Positions 1 to 8,222 of a stretch of 64,000 bases of DNA are shown here, piece by piece. Source of the DNA: Alkalihalobacillus sp. LMS6 (GTDB lineage: Bacteria; Bacillota; Bacilli; Bacillales; Bacillaceae_D). The notes below the pieces were generated by a model that had not been told where the DNA came from, did not search any database, and worked only from the letters and a program-made list of their open reading frames with translations. The position numbers were made by a program, and so were the translations under genes. Location: contig NZ_CP093302.1 in assembly GCF_024362765.1 (NCBI RefSeq), positions 492,001 through 556,000 on the forward strand, written 5' to 3'. The stretch's first letter is position 1. Every line of letters begins with the position of its first letter.

Positions 1-57
1 GTACTTATTGCAATGGTCTTAATCGTAGGAATTCGAAGCCCCTCCCAATATCGCTGA
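1..57 (+). CDS. C-terminal tail of a membrane protein (partial)
   Basis: The window opens inside a reading frame that stops at 55-57. The visible 18 residues are hydrophobic (VLIAMVLIVGI) followed by a short polar tail, which suggests the last membrane segment of a membrane protein. A strong terminator follows immediately. Too little is visible to name the gene. Confidence 0.45.
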   Translation, partial: VLIAMVLIVGIRSPSQYR

Positions 58-86
58 AGCTTTCCAATAAAGGGGAAAGCTTTTTT
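58..86 (+). terminator. Rho-independent terminator
   Basis: AGCTTTCC pairs with GGAAAGCT around an 8-base loop and runs into six T. It directly follows the stop of the partial gene. Confidence 0.85.
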
Positions 87-223
87 AAGTTGTTCGTAAC
101 AGTAAATGTGAAAAATGAATGGATTTTGGGCATTCGATTTTGTCCGAAGATCATTTCCTGCTATGCTAGTGTAGTAAGAGAGATGATACGAAGGACGTGT
201 CAAAAAAAGGAGGCGATGTAAAA

Positions 224-679
224 GTGGGTAGAAAAATCATCTACATTGTCATTGCACTTTTACTTGTCAGTATAGCAGCTGTTGTATTAATAAACTTTAT
301 CCCTTCCCAAACCACCATAGAGGACGAAATGGCGAATTATGAAGACGAGTTCGGCGAGATTACGTCATTACAAATTGTCCAAGAGTCCAATGAACGATCC
401 GATTCATCGAGAAGAGAAGTTGTGCTCGAGGACCGCGACGAGATTATGGCGCTTTTTGAACAAGGAAATGAGACAGAGCTTGTTTCAAATGATCGTGCAC
501 CGACTGTTAACTACCATTTGGAAATTGAAACGACTGAGCATTCCGTTTATACCGCACCGACAATTATTGTGAGTGATGTGACGTTTGCTTATGGCGAGTC
601 TCGTTTTCATGTGAATGGCACAAACTTCTTGTTGGAAGCCATTGAAACGGGTGATTTTGATTGGGACTATGATGAATAA
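224..679 (+). CDS. Hypothetical membrane-anchored secreted protein
   Basis: A 151-aa protein. I chose GTG 224 because AAAGGAGG at 207-214 sits at good distance, whereas the upstream GTG at 197 has no ribosome site. Residues about 7-28 form one hydrophobic segment (IIYIVIALLLVSIAAVVLI), acting as uncleaved signal anchor, followed by an acidic extracytoplasmic part rich in Glu and Asp. No catalytic motif is visible and the family is not recognised. It stands alone between two terminators, so it is probably monocistronic. Confidence 0.75.
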   Translation: MGRKIIYIVIALLLVSIAAVVLINFIPSQTTIEDEMANYEDEFGEITSLQIVQESNERSDSSRREVVLEDRDEIMALFEQGNETELVSNDRAPTVNYHLEIETTEHSVYTAPTIIVSDVTFAYGESRFHVNGTNFLLEAIETGDFDWDYDE

Positions 680-686
680 TAGCGCT

Positions 687-720
687 AACGTGAGGTCGTA
701 CATACGGCTTCACGTTTTTT
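687..720 (+). terminator. Rho-independent terminator
   Basis: AACGTGAGG pairs with CTTCACGTT (one G-T pair) followed by a T run, just after the 224-679 gene. Confidence 0.75.
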
Positions 721-828
721 GCATAGTGTTAAAAAATCGTGTGAGAAGATCTACCCACATGTCGTTGCGCCAATTTTGTTTTTGTTAAGCTAATTAGAAA
801 CAAAGATGAGTATTGGGGAGTGTGGAAA

Positions 829-2199
829 ATGAAAAAGCGGTATCGTATGGCAATTGGGGTAGGCGTATGCACGTTGTTAGCGACACAAAGCGTTCAAGCG
901 AAAGAGGAGGCTTTTCCATTAAATACGATCGATGGTGAAAAAGCGGAGGGGCAGCATTATGTTCCATCCACCCTTGAGAATGTTCGGTGGGGAGAGCTTC
1001 CAAACCGAACAAGCTCGCCAGTCTTGAAAATGAAATCAGGGGAAACGGTTACGTTTGATACGGTTTCAGCAGAAGGCATTTTAGACGATCAAGGGCGCGA
1101 TCCTGTTACATATTTTGGCCAATACGGTGTTGAGTCGGACGAAGTCTTAACAGATGCGATTGACATTGCTGCATCTAATATGGAAAATATTTTTGGTGAA
1201 CAAGGTCCACATGTTGTAACAGGACCTGTTGAGATTGAAGGGGCAGAACCAGGTGATGTGTTAAAAGTGGAAACGTTGACCTTAACACCTCGGGTGCCAT
1301 ACGGAGTCATCTCCAATCGTCACGATCGAGGTGCACTACCTGGAGAATTTCCTGAAAATGAAGGACCTGAAGAAGGTGCAAGTGCTGAAAATCCAGAATT
1401 ATATAACAATGTCTCGGTTTTCACTCCAATTACAGAGCGAGATGGGGACTGGTATGGTGAAATTCCTGGAGAAGACGTTTTCTTCCCACTTGAACCGTTT
1501 ATGGGCATGATGGGTGTTGCAACGGATACGACGGAACGAGTCGATAGTGTTCCACCGACACATACTGGGGGGAATATTGATATCAACGATTTAGGTGAGG
1601 GCTCTGCACTTTATTTGCCGATTGAAGTGGACGGCGGAATGTTCTATACAGGTGACCCACACTTTGCTCAAGGGGATGGTGAAGTGGCGTTAAGTGCACT
1701 GGAAGGATCGTTACGCGTGACGTTTCGTTTAACGCTATTAAAGGACGGTGACCCGGCGATTCCTGGTGACGCAAATGCCTTCACACACCCTGTCGGAGAA
1801 ACAGATGACTATTGGTTGCCAATCGGATTGGATGAAGATCTAAATGAAGCGATGAGAGATGCGACGCGCCAATCGATCTCCCTTCTCGAGCACCAATATG
1901 GGATGGACCGAGCAAATGCTTTGGCTTACTTAAGTGCGGCAACAGATTATGAAGTGTCACAAGTCGTCGATCGAACGAAGGGCATTAACGGAAAGATTCG
2001 GAAAGCTGATTTTGAAAGAAATAAAGAAAGTGAACCAGCTTTAGCGAAAGAAGAAGATACAGGTGGCGTGTTACCTGACACCTCTGCTAACCAAGCCACA
2101 TGGATCGTAAGCGGGCTTCTGTTGAGCATCATTGGTTTGAGTGGTGTGTTGTGGAAAAGAAGAAGACAAAGCAAAGGGAAAAGCGAAGCTGGTCTATGA
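829..2199 (+). CDS. Acetamidase/formamidase family protein with cell-wall anchor
   Basis: A 456-aa protein; ATG 829 follows GGGGAG at 815-820. Residues 1-24 form a signal peptide (MKKRYRM, then a hydrophobic core, cut near VQAKE). The body matches the FmdA/AmdA acetamidase/formamidase fold: GPHVVTGPVEIEGAEPGDVL, NRHDRG, PPTHTGGNID and GDPHFAQGDGEV are typical family blocks carrying metal-ligand His and Asp residues. Family members hydrolyse short amides to ammonia and the acid. The end carries LPDTS, a hydrophobic span and KRRRQ, the layout of a sortase signal but with Ser in place of Gly. A secreted, possibly wall-attached amidase is unusual because family members are normally cytosolic. Substrate unknown. 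Confidence 0.85.
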   Translation: MKKRYRMAIGVGVCTLLATQSVQAKEEAFPLNTIDGEKAEGQHYVPSTLENVRWGELPNRTSSPVLKMKSGETVTFDTVSAEGILDDQGRDPVTYFGQYGVESDEVLTDAIDIAASNMENIFGEQGPHVVTGPVEIEGAEPGDVLKVETLTLTPRVPYGVISNRHDRGALPGEFPENEGPEEGASAENPELYNNVSVFTPITERDGDWYGEIPGEDVFFPLEPFMGMMGVATDTTERVDSVPPTHTGGNIDINDLGEGSALYLPIEVDGGMFYTGDPHFAQGDGEVALSALEGSLRVTFRLTLLKDGDPAIPGDANAFTHPVGETDDYWLPIGLDEDLNEAMRDATRQSISLLEHQYGMDRANALAYLSAATDYEVSQVVDRTKGINGKIRKADFERNKESEPALAKEEDTGGVLPDTSANQATWIVSGLLLSIIGLSGVLWKRRRQSKGKSEAGL

Positions 2200-2234
2200 T
2201 GAAGTGATAAAAAAGCTTGATTTAGGGGGCGGTC

Positions 2235-2534
2235 ATGGACATTCGTCGAGACACCGATCTCTCAAGAGATACGATTTATCGCATTAAGCGAGACTGGCAG
2301 CAACAAAAGGAAAACCTGAAGGAGAAAATTGAATGAAATCATTAACATACTACAACGAGCAATACGAAACCATTCTCCATTCAAGTGATTCAAAACACTA
2401 CAAAAACACTTCAAATGTCTGCCCTGGAGAAGCAATATCAAATTCCTATGCTTTGTAAAGAAGAGTGGAAAAAAGATAATCGAACCGTAATTGCGTTGTA
2501 CAGAAAAATATCGATGTACAGTCAATTCGATTAG
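2235..2534 (+). pseudogene. Decayed ORF with two in-frame stops (tail copy 1)
   Basis: From ATG 2235 one frame runs 100 codons to TAG 2532-2534, interrupted only by TGA 2334 and TAA 2343. The first part (RRDTDLSRDTIYRIKRDWQQ) looks like a helix-turn-helix. The last residues (TVIALYRKISMYSQFD) recur at 3737-3802 with the same stop, showing that this was once coding. The ATG after GGGGGCGG at 2225-2232 has a plausible ribosome site. Parent family not recognised. Confidence 0.5.
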
Positions 2535-2621
2535 ATGATAGGAGCATCAAGGCTGAGGGGATGTTTGAGTGAACTATATGTGAGGGTACTGTTTAAAAAT
2601 ATATATAGGAGTGGCTAAATA

Positions 2622-2807
2622 ATGAAAATATTAATTCTAAGCAAAATGTATCTACTTTCAGGTATTATATTACTAGCAATTTCCGTGCAAACACCTCATG
2701 TTAGGACATCACAATCATTTTTTTATTACTTATCGTACATATTTATTCTTCTAGGTATAATTGGAGTTATATACTGGATGAAAAATAAGAAGAATTTAGA
2801 AAAATGA
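2622..2807 (+). CDS. Small two-span membrane protein
   Basis: A 61-aa protein with two hydrophobic spans (about residues 8-22 and 33-52) and a basic C-terminus (KNKKNLEK). The ribosome site TAGGAG precedes the ATG at about ten bases. It converges with the secreted protein gene at 2858-3625, sharing a bidirectional terminator. No family is recognised; both genes lie between the two decayed tail copies and are AT-rich, which suggests a shared insertion. Confidence 0.65.
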   Translation: MKILILSKMYLLSGIILLAISVQTPHVRTSQSFFYYLSYIFILLGIIGVIYWMKNKKNLEK

Positions 2808-2811
2808 ATCA

Positions 2812-2860
2812 AAAAAGATCCCTCTTTAACTAGTTGAGGAGTTAAAGAGGAATCTTTTTA
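2812..2860. terminator. Bidirectional terminator between converging genes
   Basis: CCTCTTTAAC pairs with GTTAAAGAGG, flanked by AAAAAAG on the left and CTTTTT on the right, so it can end transcription from both sides. Confidence 0.85.
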
Positions 2861-3625
2861 ATTTACACTTAGAGATGCATGTGTATTCGGGTGGTACTCC
2901 CAATCTGCGACTGTACTTACTGAAAAAGATGCTCCAGAAAGACTGAATGAAGGTGTTACACTAAGGCTTTCTTGTAAGTGAGCATACTGTCCATAAGCAG
3001 AGACATTCAACGCGGAGCTATTATTCAATTCTGCATCAAAGCTCAAAAAATGAACGACTTCTGTAATTCCGCGGTTACCTGTAGGTAATAAATTAAATGA
3101 ATAACCGTACCCTTGTCCACTTCGGTCCCAATTAGCAGATTCTCCATATTGTTCAGAACCGGTGTTACCAAGTGCATCTATCCACTGTTGAGAACCTGAT
3201 TCCGACCCTCTTGTTACTGTTAAATTATCAACCCCAACACCAATTATATCTTCATTTCGATTAGATGGTTGTGAATTCCAATTAACTTGTTGTCTTATTG
3301 AATAAGAACCATCATTGTTTTCTGAAAGGGTTGTACTCATAGCTCTTAAAGAAGTTTCTGTTCTATCATTATCGTTTTGAGTATTGATACTGTCTCTTTT
3401 TTTGTAATATTCCTCTTTTGTTAACTCATTAGTTTCAATTAAACCGTTTGTTTCATTGTATACGTTAGGAGCTATAGTACCCGGAAGAGCATATACACTT
3501 TCAATGTATATTGTTTCGGTGACGCTTTTTAAATCTTCCTTTCCTTCTGATTTACTAGGATACAAACCCAATCCTACAACAAGAGTACCAGCAAAAATAA
3601 GCTTAGTAGCATTTGACTTTTTCAC
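2858..3625 (-). CDS. Secreted protein of unknown function
   Basis: A 255-aa protein starting at GTG 3625 behind AAGGAGGCGATTAT. Residues 1-28 form a signal peptide with a hydrophobic core (LIFAGTLVVGLGLY). The mature part is Ser/Thr/Asn-rich; from about residue 100 it has alternating polar/hydrophobic stretches (DNLTVTRGSESGS, SLSVTPSFSLSGASFSVS) typical of an extracellular beta-sandwich. No catalytic motif is apparent. It sits between two decayed copies of the same gene tail. Function unknown; an exported factor or toxin-like protein is possible but not shown. Confidence 0.7.
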   Translation of the reverse strand: MKKSNATKLIFAGTLVVGLGLYPSKSEGKEDLKSVTETIYIESVYALPGTIAPNVYNETNGLIETNELTKEEYYKKRDSINTQNDNDRTETSLRAMSTTLSENNDGSYSIRQQVNWNSQPSNRNEDIIGVGVDNLTVTRGSESGSQQWIDALGNTGSEQYGESANWDRSGQGYGYSFNLLPTGNRGITEVVHFLSFDAELNNSSALNVSAYGQYAHLQESLSVTPSFSLSGASFSVSTVADWEYHPNTHASLSVN

Positions 3626-3736
3626 ATAATCGCCTCCTTAATTTTACATATACTCCAAATATTATTAATTAATCATTTAATTTGATTTTTCTTTCAATTT
3701 ATCGAAAAGAAACTAAATTCTTTGTTGAGGAGGTAA

Positions 3737-3802
3737 AAGGAGTTTAATCGGCTCGTAATTGCGTTTTATCGAAAAAAATCGATGTTCCGTCAATTTGATT
3801 AG
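3737..3802 (+). pseudogene. Gene-tail fragment (tail copy 2)
   Basis: Frame reading RLVIAFYRKKSMFRQFD then stop, the counterpart of the tail at 2481-2534. Similarity continues roughly 15 bases past the stop. No start or upstream body remains. It ends ahead of a strong terminator at 3851-3883, probably the original terminator of the gene. Confidence 0.55.
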
Positions 3803-3850
3803 ATGGTAGTCAGGATCAAGCACGACTAAGAAATCAAGCGCTTTAAATTG

Positions 3851-3883
3851 AACGCTCGGCATGCTGATGCCGGGCGTTTTTTT
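3851..3883 (+). terminator. Rho-independent terminator
   Basis: AACGCTCGGCAT pairs with ATGCCGGGCGTT around a 4-base loop, followed by seven T. It lies behind tail copy 2 and before the 3965 gene. Confidence 0.85.
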
Positions 3884-3964
3884 GATTAGGGAAATGAAAC
3901 CTCTATGACGGACGTTCGTATGTAGAAATGAGATGAACAGTTTAGTGTAAAAAGGAGCCTCCCT

Positions 3965-4624
3965 ATGTTTCGATCATATCGACGGTGGAAAAGGAATAGA
4001 AAGATAAATAAGGTAAAAGAAGGAGATGGACATCAACTCAAACCATTTCGTTTTTGGCAACCACTCACTCGATCAATTTTTTATATGAAGCTGATTGAGA
4101 AGAACGAGGAAGCACATGTTTATGCGGTGAATGTCCACTTCTTTAGTGAAGATGAAACGACAGAGTTGTACCGTGATGGAACACATATAGCCACATCTTC
4201 TCTCCCTGCCACCTTCCCTGTTCCTGGTGGCGTTATTGAAGTAGCCACGTCTGATTATGGGATAAGTCGAATGGACTATGTGACAAGGGACGGAGCAAGG
4301 CAACTTCAGCCAGATAAGCGGTCAGCAGAAGGGTTGCGATTACGTTTTGATCAGCGGTTCCCTAAAATAAGCGCATCGATTGGCGCATGTGCCATTGCGA
4401 TCTTACTCCTTTCTATTTTTTTAGGATTGCCACAATTACTTGAAGGATTGACACAAATTCCATGGGTAGCGGAGCATATAGGCACATTCCAATCCCCAGT
4501 TACGCTTCCTAATTGGCTAAACACTACTCTTATAATATTAAGTGTTTTCGCGGCCATGGAACGGGCACTGACGTTAAAAAATCATTGGCTCATTGACATG
4601 GAAACGAGTTATTGGGATGAGTGA
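3965..4624 (+). CDS. Hypothetical membrane protein
   Basis: A 219-aa protein; ATG 3965 follows AAAGGAGCCTCCCT. The N-terminus is strongly basic (MFRSYRRWKRNRKINK), the first ~140 residues are mixed and probably cytoplasmic, and two hydrophobic spans lie near residues 137-160 and 182-200. No known motif. It heads a small rightward run with the broken gene at 4642 and the membrane protein at 4917, all membrane-associated and closely spaced. Confidence 0.7.
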   Translation: MFRSYRRWKRNRKINKVKEGDGHQLKPFRFWQPLTRSIFYMKLIEKNEEAHVYAVNVHFFSEDETTELYRDGTHIATSSLPATFPVPGGVIEVATSDYGISRMDYVTRDGARQLQPDKRSAEGLRLRFDQRFPKISASIGACAIAILLLSIFLGLPQLLEGLTQIPWVAEHIGTFQSPVTLPNWLNTTLIILSVFAAMERALTLKNHWLIDMETSYWDE

Positions 4625-4641
4625 AGAAGGGGGAGGCAAAT

Positions 4642-4891
4642 GTGCAAAAGAAGAATAGGAAAACATCTAGTTTTATGCTTGTGCTGTTAACGTTTATCGG
4701 GGTGACAATTTTGTTATACGGAATGGGAGCGTTGTTCTCGATTGAATGGTTGATGCTAGAGTCCTCTTTCCATGCTGGAAATGAAGGCTTCTCTTTTCAT
4801 CGGTTCACTTATACCAATTGTTATGGGTCTAGTTGGGGCTGGACTTGTTGAATGGCGCAGAAAAAAAGGAGCGACGACCGAAGCTTCGTAA
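4642..4891 (+). pseudogene. Small two-span membrane protein, frameshifted
   Basis: GTG 4642 follows GGGGGAGG and encodes MQKKNRKTSS plus a first membrane span (FMLVLLTFIGVTILLYGMGAL). Near 4785-4800 the frame degenerates, while the neighbouring frame encodes a convincing second span (LFIGSLIPIVMGLVGAGLVE) and a basic tail WRRKKG, ending at TAA 4889. A single-base indel best explains this. Deleting one base gives an intact protein of about 82 residues. It may be a sequencing error. Confidence 0.55.
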
Positions 4892-4916
4892 TAACCGAGA
4901 ATCGGAGTGATTAACT

Positions 4917-5201
4917 ATGACGATGTTGTTTCCTTTATATGTTGTAATGATTAGTGTATTAAATCTTTTTCTACATGAGTTTCTAAAGGGTAAAGTGGAG
5001 CCGTATGCGATTAAGTTTATTGGATCGTGCGTCTCAATCACAGCCATTCCGGTTATTTGGACTGTGGTTCTGAATAGAGAAGAACCTATCGAGATTGCTT
5101 TCTTCTATTATTTGGCGATCGTAGTCACGATCTTCATTATTGTGCTGTGGGTAGTATTTTTTACCCTTATGATGAGAGAACGAACGCCTTCAGATGAGTA
5201 A
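4917..5201 (+). CDS. Small membrane protein
   Basis: A 94-aa protein with about three hydrophobic spans (residues 3-20, 31-51, 61-85) and a charged C-terminus (MRERTPSDE). The ribosome site CGGAGTG lies eight bases before the ATG. It is last in the rightward run that starts at 3965. No family recognised. Confidence 0.65.
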   Translation: MTMLFPLYVVMISVLNLFLHEFLKGKVEPYAIKFIGSCVSITAIPVIWTVVLNREEPIEIAFFYYLAIVVTIFIIVLWVVFFTLMMRERTPSDE

Positions 5202-5202
5202 A

Positions 5203-5237
5203 ACACACCCTATGAAGTTGAGGGTGTGTCTTTTTTT
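5203..5237. terminator. Terminator between converging genes
   Basis: ACACACCCT pairs with AGGGTGTGT, followed by eight T on the plus strand; A-rich flank on the other side. It overlaps the 3' end of the leftward chbG. Confidence 0.8.
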
Positions 5238-5947
5238 TGTGCAGGTAGCGTCCAGCCGCTCGGTAATGAATAGTGAATTAGGATCTCGGTTTCTTTGACA
5301 CGATCTTCTACATAAGAAGAAGTCTGTTGTAGCGGTTCATCACCATAAGCTGGATGACACATAATCTCGAGTGAATGTACGTCAGTATGGTCAGCTAGAA
5401 TCTGATCAATGCCTTGATTGCTCACGCCATTTTTGTAAAAGCGATCATCAAAAGACTCGGTATAAAAGGCTGCTCCTTCAGGCATTTGTTCAAAAGAATG
5501 ACGCCATGGAAGTTGGTAGGTTTTACTTAATTCTTCAATGACGGTTCGGAGGTGAGCCCAACGATGAATATGGTGATGACTATCTAAATGACTCGGCTTT
5601 AACCCGTAACGTAAGAAGGTCTCAATTTGCAGGGACCATTCGCGCAATACATCGTCTGGATTAATAATTGCTTCATTTCTCTGTGCTTGAAGCTTACGGA
5701 ATTGCCCTGAATGATCGACAAGAGAAGGAACCTCACTTGAAACAGGTGCGCCAATCGTTAAAGCAAGGTGGATGCCAACTTGTAAAGAAGGATGCTGTTT
5801 CGCTAACGCAACAGCATGTTCTGTTGCGGGCATATTCACAAGCATCGTTGTAGAAGCAACAACACCGTATAAATGACTATCCAAAATCCCGTAATTAACG
5901 CCTTTTGATAAACCGAAATCATCTGCATTAAACACCACAATCGGCAT
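5210..5947 (-). CDS. chbG: ChbG/YdjC family carbohydrate deacetylase
   Basis: A 245-aa protein. I chose ATG 5947 because it follows AAGGGGGAGAAAATC; an upstream extension lacks a ribosome site and is not family-like. NADDFGLSKGVN at residues 7-18 holds the metal-binding Asp pair, GIHLALT follows, and HLDSHHHIHRW supplies His ligands. Known members remove one acetyl group from phosphorylated or free chito-oligosaccharides in the cytoplasm. It lies 13 bases after the GntR gene and beside a divergent GH4/PTS operon, exactly the function set of the chitobiose (chb) pathway, so chitobiose use is the best inference. Confidence 0.87.
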   Translation of the reverse strand: MPIVVFNADDFGLSKGVNYGILDSHLYGVVASTTMLVNMPATEHAVALAKQHPSLQVGIHLALTIGAPVSSEVPSLVDHSGQFRKLQAQRNEAIINPDDVLREWSLQIETFLRYGLKPSHLDSHHHIHRWAHLRTVIEELSKTYQLPWRHSFEQMPEGAAFYTESFDDRFYKNGVSNQGIDQILADHTDVHSLEIMCHPAYGDEPLQQTSSYVEDRVKETEILIHYSLPSGWTLPAQKKDTPSTS

Positions 5948-5960
5948 GATTTTCTCCCCC

Positions 5961-6671
5961 TTAATGATAATGTCGCTCAATTTGAAAGCTTGCTCGTTCC
6001 CCGTGAAAGTACGTTTGTGAGTGCTCAGCAACAGTCCCATCTTCCAAATAAGCGAGGGTTTCTAGATAAAAGCAAGGCGTCTGCTCTTCCGATTCAAGAT
6101 AAGTGGCAACGGTTGCATCCATGGCATGAAGTTGAATGTGTTCTTCTGTTCGAGCGATGCGTATGTCAAAATGCGCCCGCAAAGATGAATAAAGAGAAGA
6201 AGAACACTGATCTGCTGTTAATCCAGGGGCAATTGACCAAGGAACATAAGCAATCTCATATTGAAGTGGTTTTTCGTCGACATAGCGCAACCGTGTAATT
6301 TTTTGAATGGGGGCATTGGCGTCTGTTTTTAAAAGGTGAGACAATGCCTCGTCAGCAGGTACAACTTGTAATGACAACACTTTAATAAACGGTTTTTTTC
6401 CTTGAGATGTTACTTGTTCAGAGAATGAAGTAATCGTTTGCGACAAATTAGTCCGAATCTTAGGTTCAGCAACAAATGTACCTTGGCCTTGACGCCGTAC
6501 GACATAGCCTTCTTGGGTTAGTTGTTGAAGAGCTGTTCGTACCGTTGTACGACTAACGCCATACGTTTCACAAAATTCCGCCTCAGTCGGCAATTGTGAT
6601 TGTGGGGCATATTCATTCGCTTCAATTTTAGTAATAATACTTTCTTTTATTTGCTGGTGCATAGAAGACAT
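5961..6671 (-). CDS. GntR/HutC-type regulator with UTRA domain
   Basis: A 236-aa protein. The ATG at 6671 is eight bases after AAGGGG, while the in-frame ATG at 6677 is too close. Residues 1-70 form the winged helix (LPTEAEFCETYGVSRTTVRT, then the wing RRQGQGTFV). Residues about 90-225 form the UTRA effector domain that binds sugar phosphates in this family. It is cotranscribed with chbG and divergent from the GH4/PTS operon, so it most likely represses both by binding the TTGT/ACAA sites between them, with a phosphorylated sugar as inducer. Confidence 0.88.
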   Translation of the reverse strand: MSSMHQQIKESIITKIEANEYAPQSQLPTEAEFCETYGVSRTTVRTALQQLTQEGYVVRRQGQGTFVAEPKIRTNLSQTITSFSEQVTSQGKKPFIKVLSLQVVPADEALSHLLKTDANAPIQKITRLRYVDEKPLQYEIAYVPWSIAPGLTADQCSSSLYSSLRAHFDIRIARTEEHIQLHAMDATVATYLESEEQTPCFYLETLAYLEDGTVAEHSQTYFHGERASFQIERHYH

Positions 6672-6768
6672 AGGCATAACCCCTTCATGTTCAGTGTCTA
6701 TATTGTAGCATAAACGATGTGAAGATATCATACAAAGGTAATGACGAAAATGAAAGAATAAATTAAAA

Positions 6769-6829
6769 TTGTTATTACAAATAAAGCTGTACTTTCTAAA
6801 TTTGTTATGATAAATTAAATTTGTAACAA
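6769..6829. promoter_or_regulatory. Likely GntR operator sites in the divergent promoter region
   Basis: Two dyads share TTGT and ACAA half-sites: TTGTTATTACAA at 6769-6780 and TTGTAACAA at 6821-6829, with a related TTTGTTATGATAAA at 6801-6814. They lie in the 219-base gap between the regulator and the GH4 gene. TTGT-ACAA dyads suit GntR/HutC proteins; assignment is inference. Confidence 0.5.
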
Positions 6830-6890
6830 GAAAGCGATTTCATTTATATGGTTATTCCTACAAATAGAATGGAAGTGGAGGAGGATCTCG

Positions 6891-8207
6891 ATGACGTTAA
6901 AACTAGTCATTATTGGTGGGGGATCAAGCTATACGCCAGAGATCATTGAAGGCATTATTGATCGTTATGATCAGTTCCCGGTCACGGAGATTGCTTTAGT
7001 CGATATTGAGAAAGGGAAAGAAAAGCTACAAATTATTGCGGGGCTTGCTACACGAATGGTTCAAAAGGCGAATAAGCCAATCGTCATTACATCCACTCTT
7101 GAGCGCCGACGAGCGTTAAGAGGAGCTAACTTTGTCACAAGTCAAATACGAGTAGGGGGATTAAAAGCACGAGAAAAAGATGAACGCATTCCGCTGTCTT
7201 ATGGAGCGCTTGGTCAAGAAACAAATGGAGCGGGAGGAATCTTCAAAGCATTACGTACGATACCTGTTTTATTAGAGATTTCTAAAGATATGCAAGAGTT
7301 ATGCCCGGACGCATGGTTAATCAATTTCACTAACCCTGCTGGAATGGTAACAGAGGCGCTATTGAAATATGGCAAACATAAGCGGGTCATTGGTGTCTGT
7401 AACATTCCATTTAATATGCGCACAGGTGTAGCGGAAATTCTTCAATGTAATATAGAAGACATTGAAATTGAATTTGTTGGCTTGAATCACTTTGTATTTG
7501 GACGTCGTGTGCTTGTAAAAGGTGTCGATCGTACGGCAACTGTGGTAGAACGGTTGAAAGACCCAACCAATCAATACGCGCCAGCAAATATTGTATCGGA
7601 AGGCTGGTCATCTACTTTCTTATCAGCTTTTATGATGTTACCAAATCCATATCATAGCTATTACTTTAAAGGCGCAGACATGCTCGAAAAGAATTTGAAA
7701 GCGTACTGGGAAAATGGGACGCGAGCAGAAGTCGTGCAACAAGTAGAAGCAGAGTTATTTAAAAAGTATGAGAATAAGGATTTAGAAGAAAAGCCAACCG
7801 AGCTTGAACAGCGAGGAGGTGCATTTTATAGCGATGCCGCTTGTAATGTCATGACAAGTATTTATAACAATACAGGCGATGTACAGACGGTCAATGTACA
7901 AAATAATGGCACGATATCCGATCTACCTGATGAAGTGGTCATTGAAACAAATGCGCTCATAGGTGCCAGCGGACCAAGGCCGATTTCAATTGGGGCACTA
8001 CCGCTCTCCATCCGAGGCATCATTCAATTAATGAAAAATGTAGAAGAGCTCGTTATTGAAGCCGCTATAAAAGGGGACCGTGAACGTTTGTATCAAGCCT
8101 TACTTATTAATCCGCTCGTCCGAGAAGAAGCGCTTGCGCACGATTTAATGGAGGATTTACTCGAAGCACATAAAGAAGATTTGCCACAATTTTATCAACA
8201 AGCATAA
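6891..8207 (+). CDS. GH4 family 6-phospho-beta-glucosidase
   Basis: A 438-aa protein, full length for GH4; ATG follows GGAGGAGG. The N-terminal Rossmann motif (LVIIGGGSSYTPE) binds NAD, NFTNPAGMVTEA is the family signature, and Cys170 (GVCN) with His200 (GLNH) are the metal-binding residues. GH4 enzymes cleave the phosphorylated disaccharide delivered by the PTS through an NAD- and Mn-dependent redox mechanism. It leads an operon with PTS IIC, IIA and IIB. Close relatives are LicH/CelF/ChbF; ChbG next door favours chitobiose-6-phosphate, but cellobiose cannot be excluded. Confidence 0.93.
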   Translation: MTLKLVIIGGGSSYTPEIIEGIIDRYDQFPVTEIALVDIEKGKEKLQIIAGLATRMVQKANKPIVITSTLERRRALRGANFVTSQIRVGGLKAREKDERIPLSYGALGQETNGAGGIFKALRTIPVLLEISKDMQELCPDAWLINFTNPAGMVTEALLKYGKHKRVIGVCNIPFNMRTGVAEILQCNIEDIEIEFVGLNHFVFGRRVLVKGVDRTATVVERLKDPTNQYAPANIVSEGWSSTFLSAFMMLPNPYHSYYFKGADMLEKNLKAYWENGTRAEVVQQVEAELFKKYENKDLEEKPTELEQRGGAFYSDAACNVMTSIYNNTGDVQTVNVQNNGTISDLPDEVVIETNALIGASGPRPISIGALPLSIRGIIQLMKNVEELVIEAAIKGDRERLYQALLINPLVREEALAHDLMEDLLEAHKEDLPQFYQQA

Positions 8208-8222
8208 AAAGGGGGAATTTTT

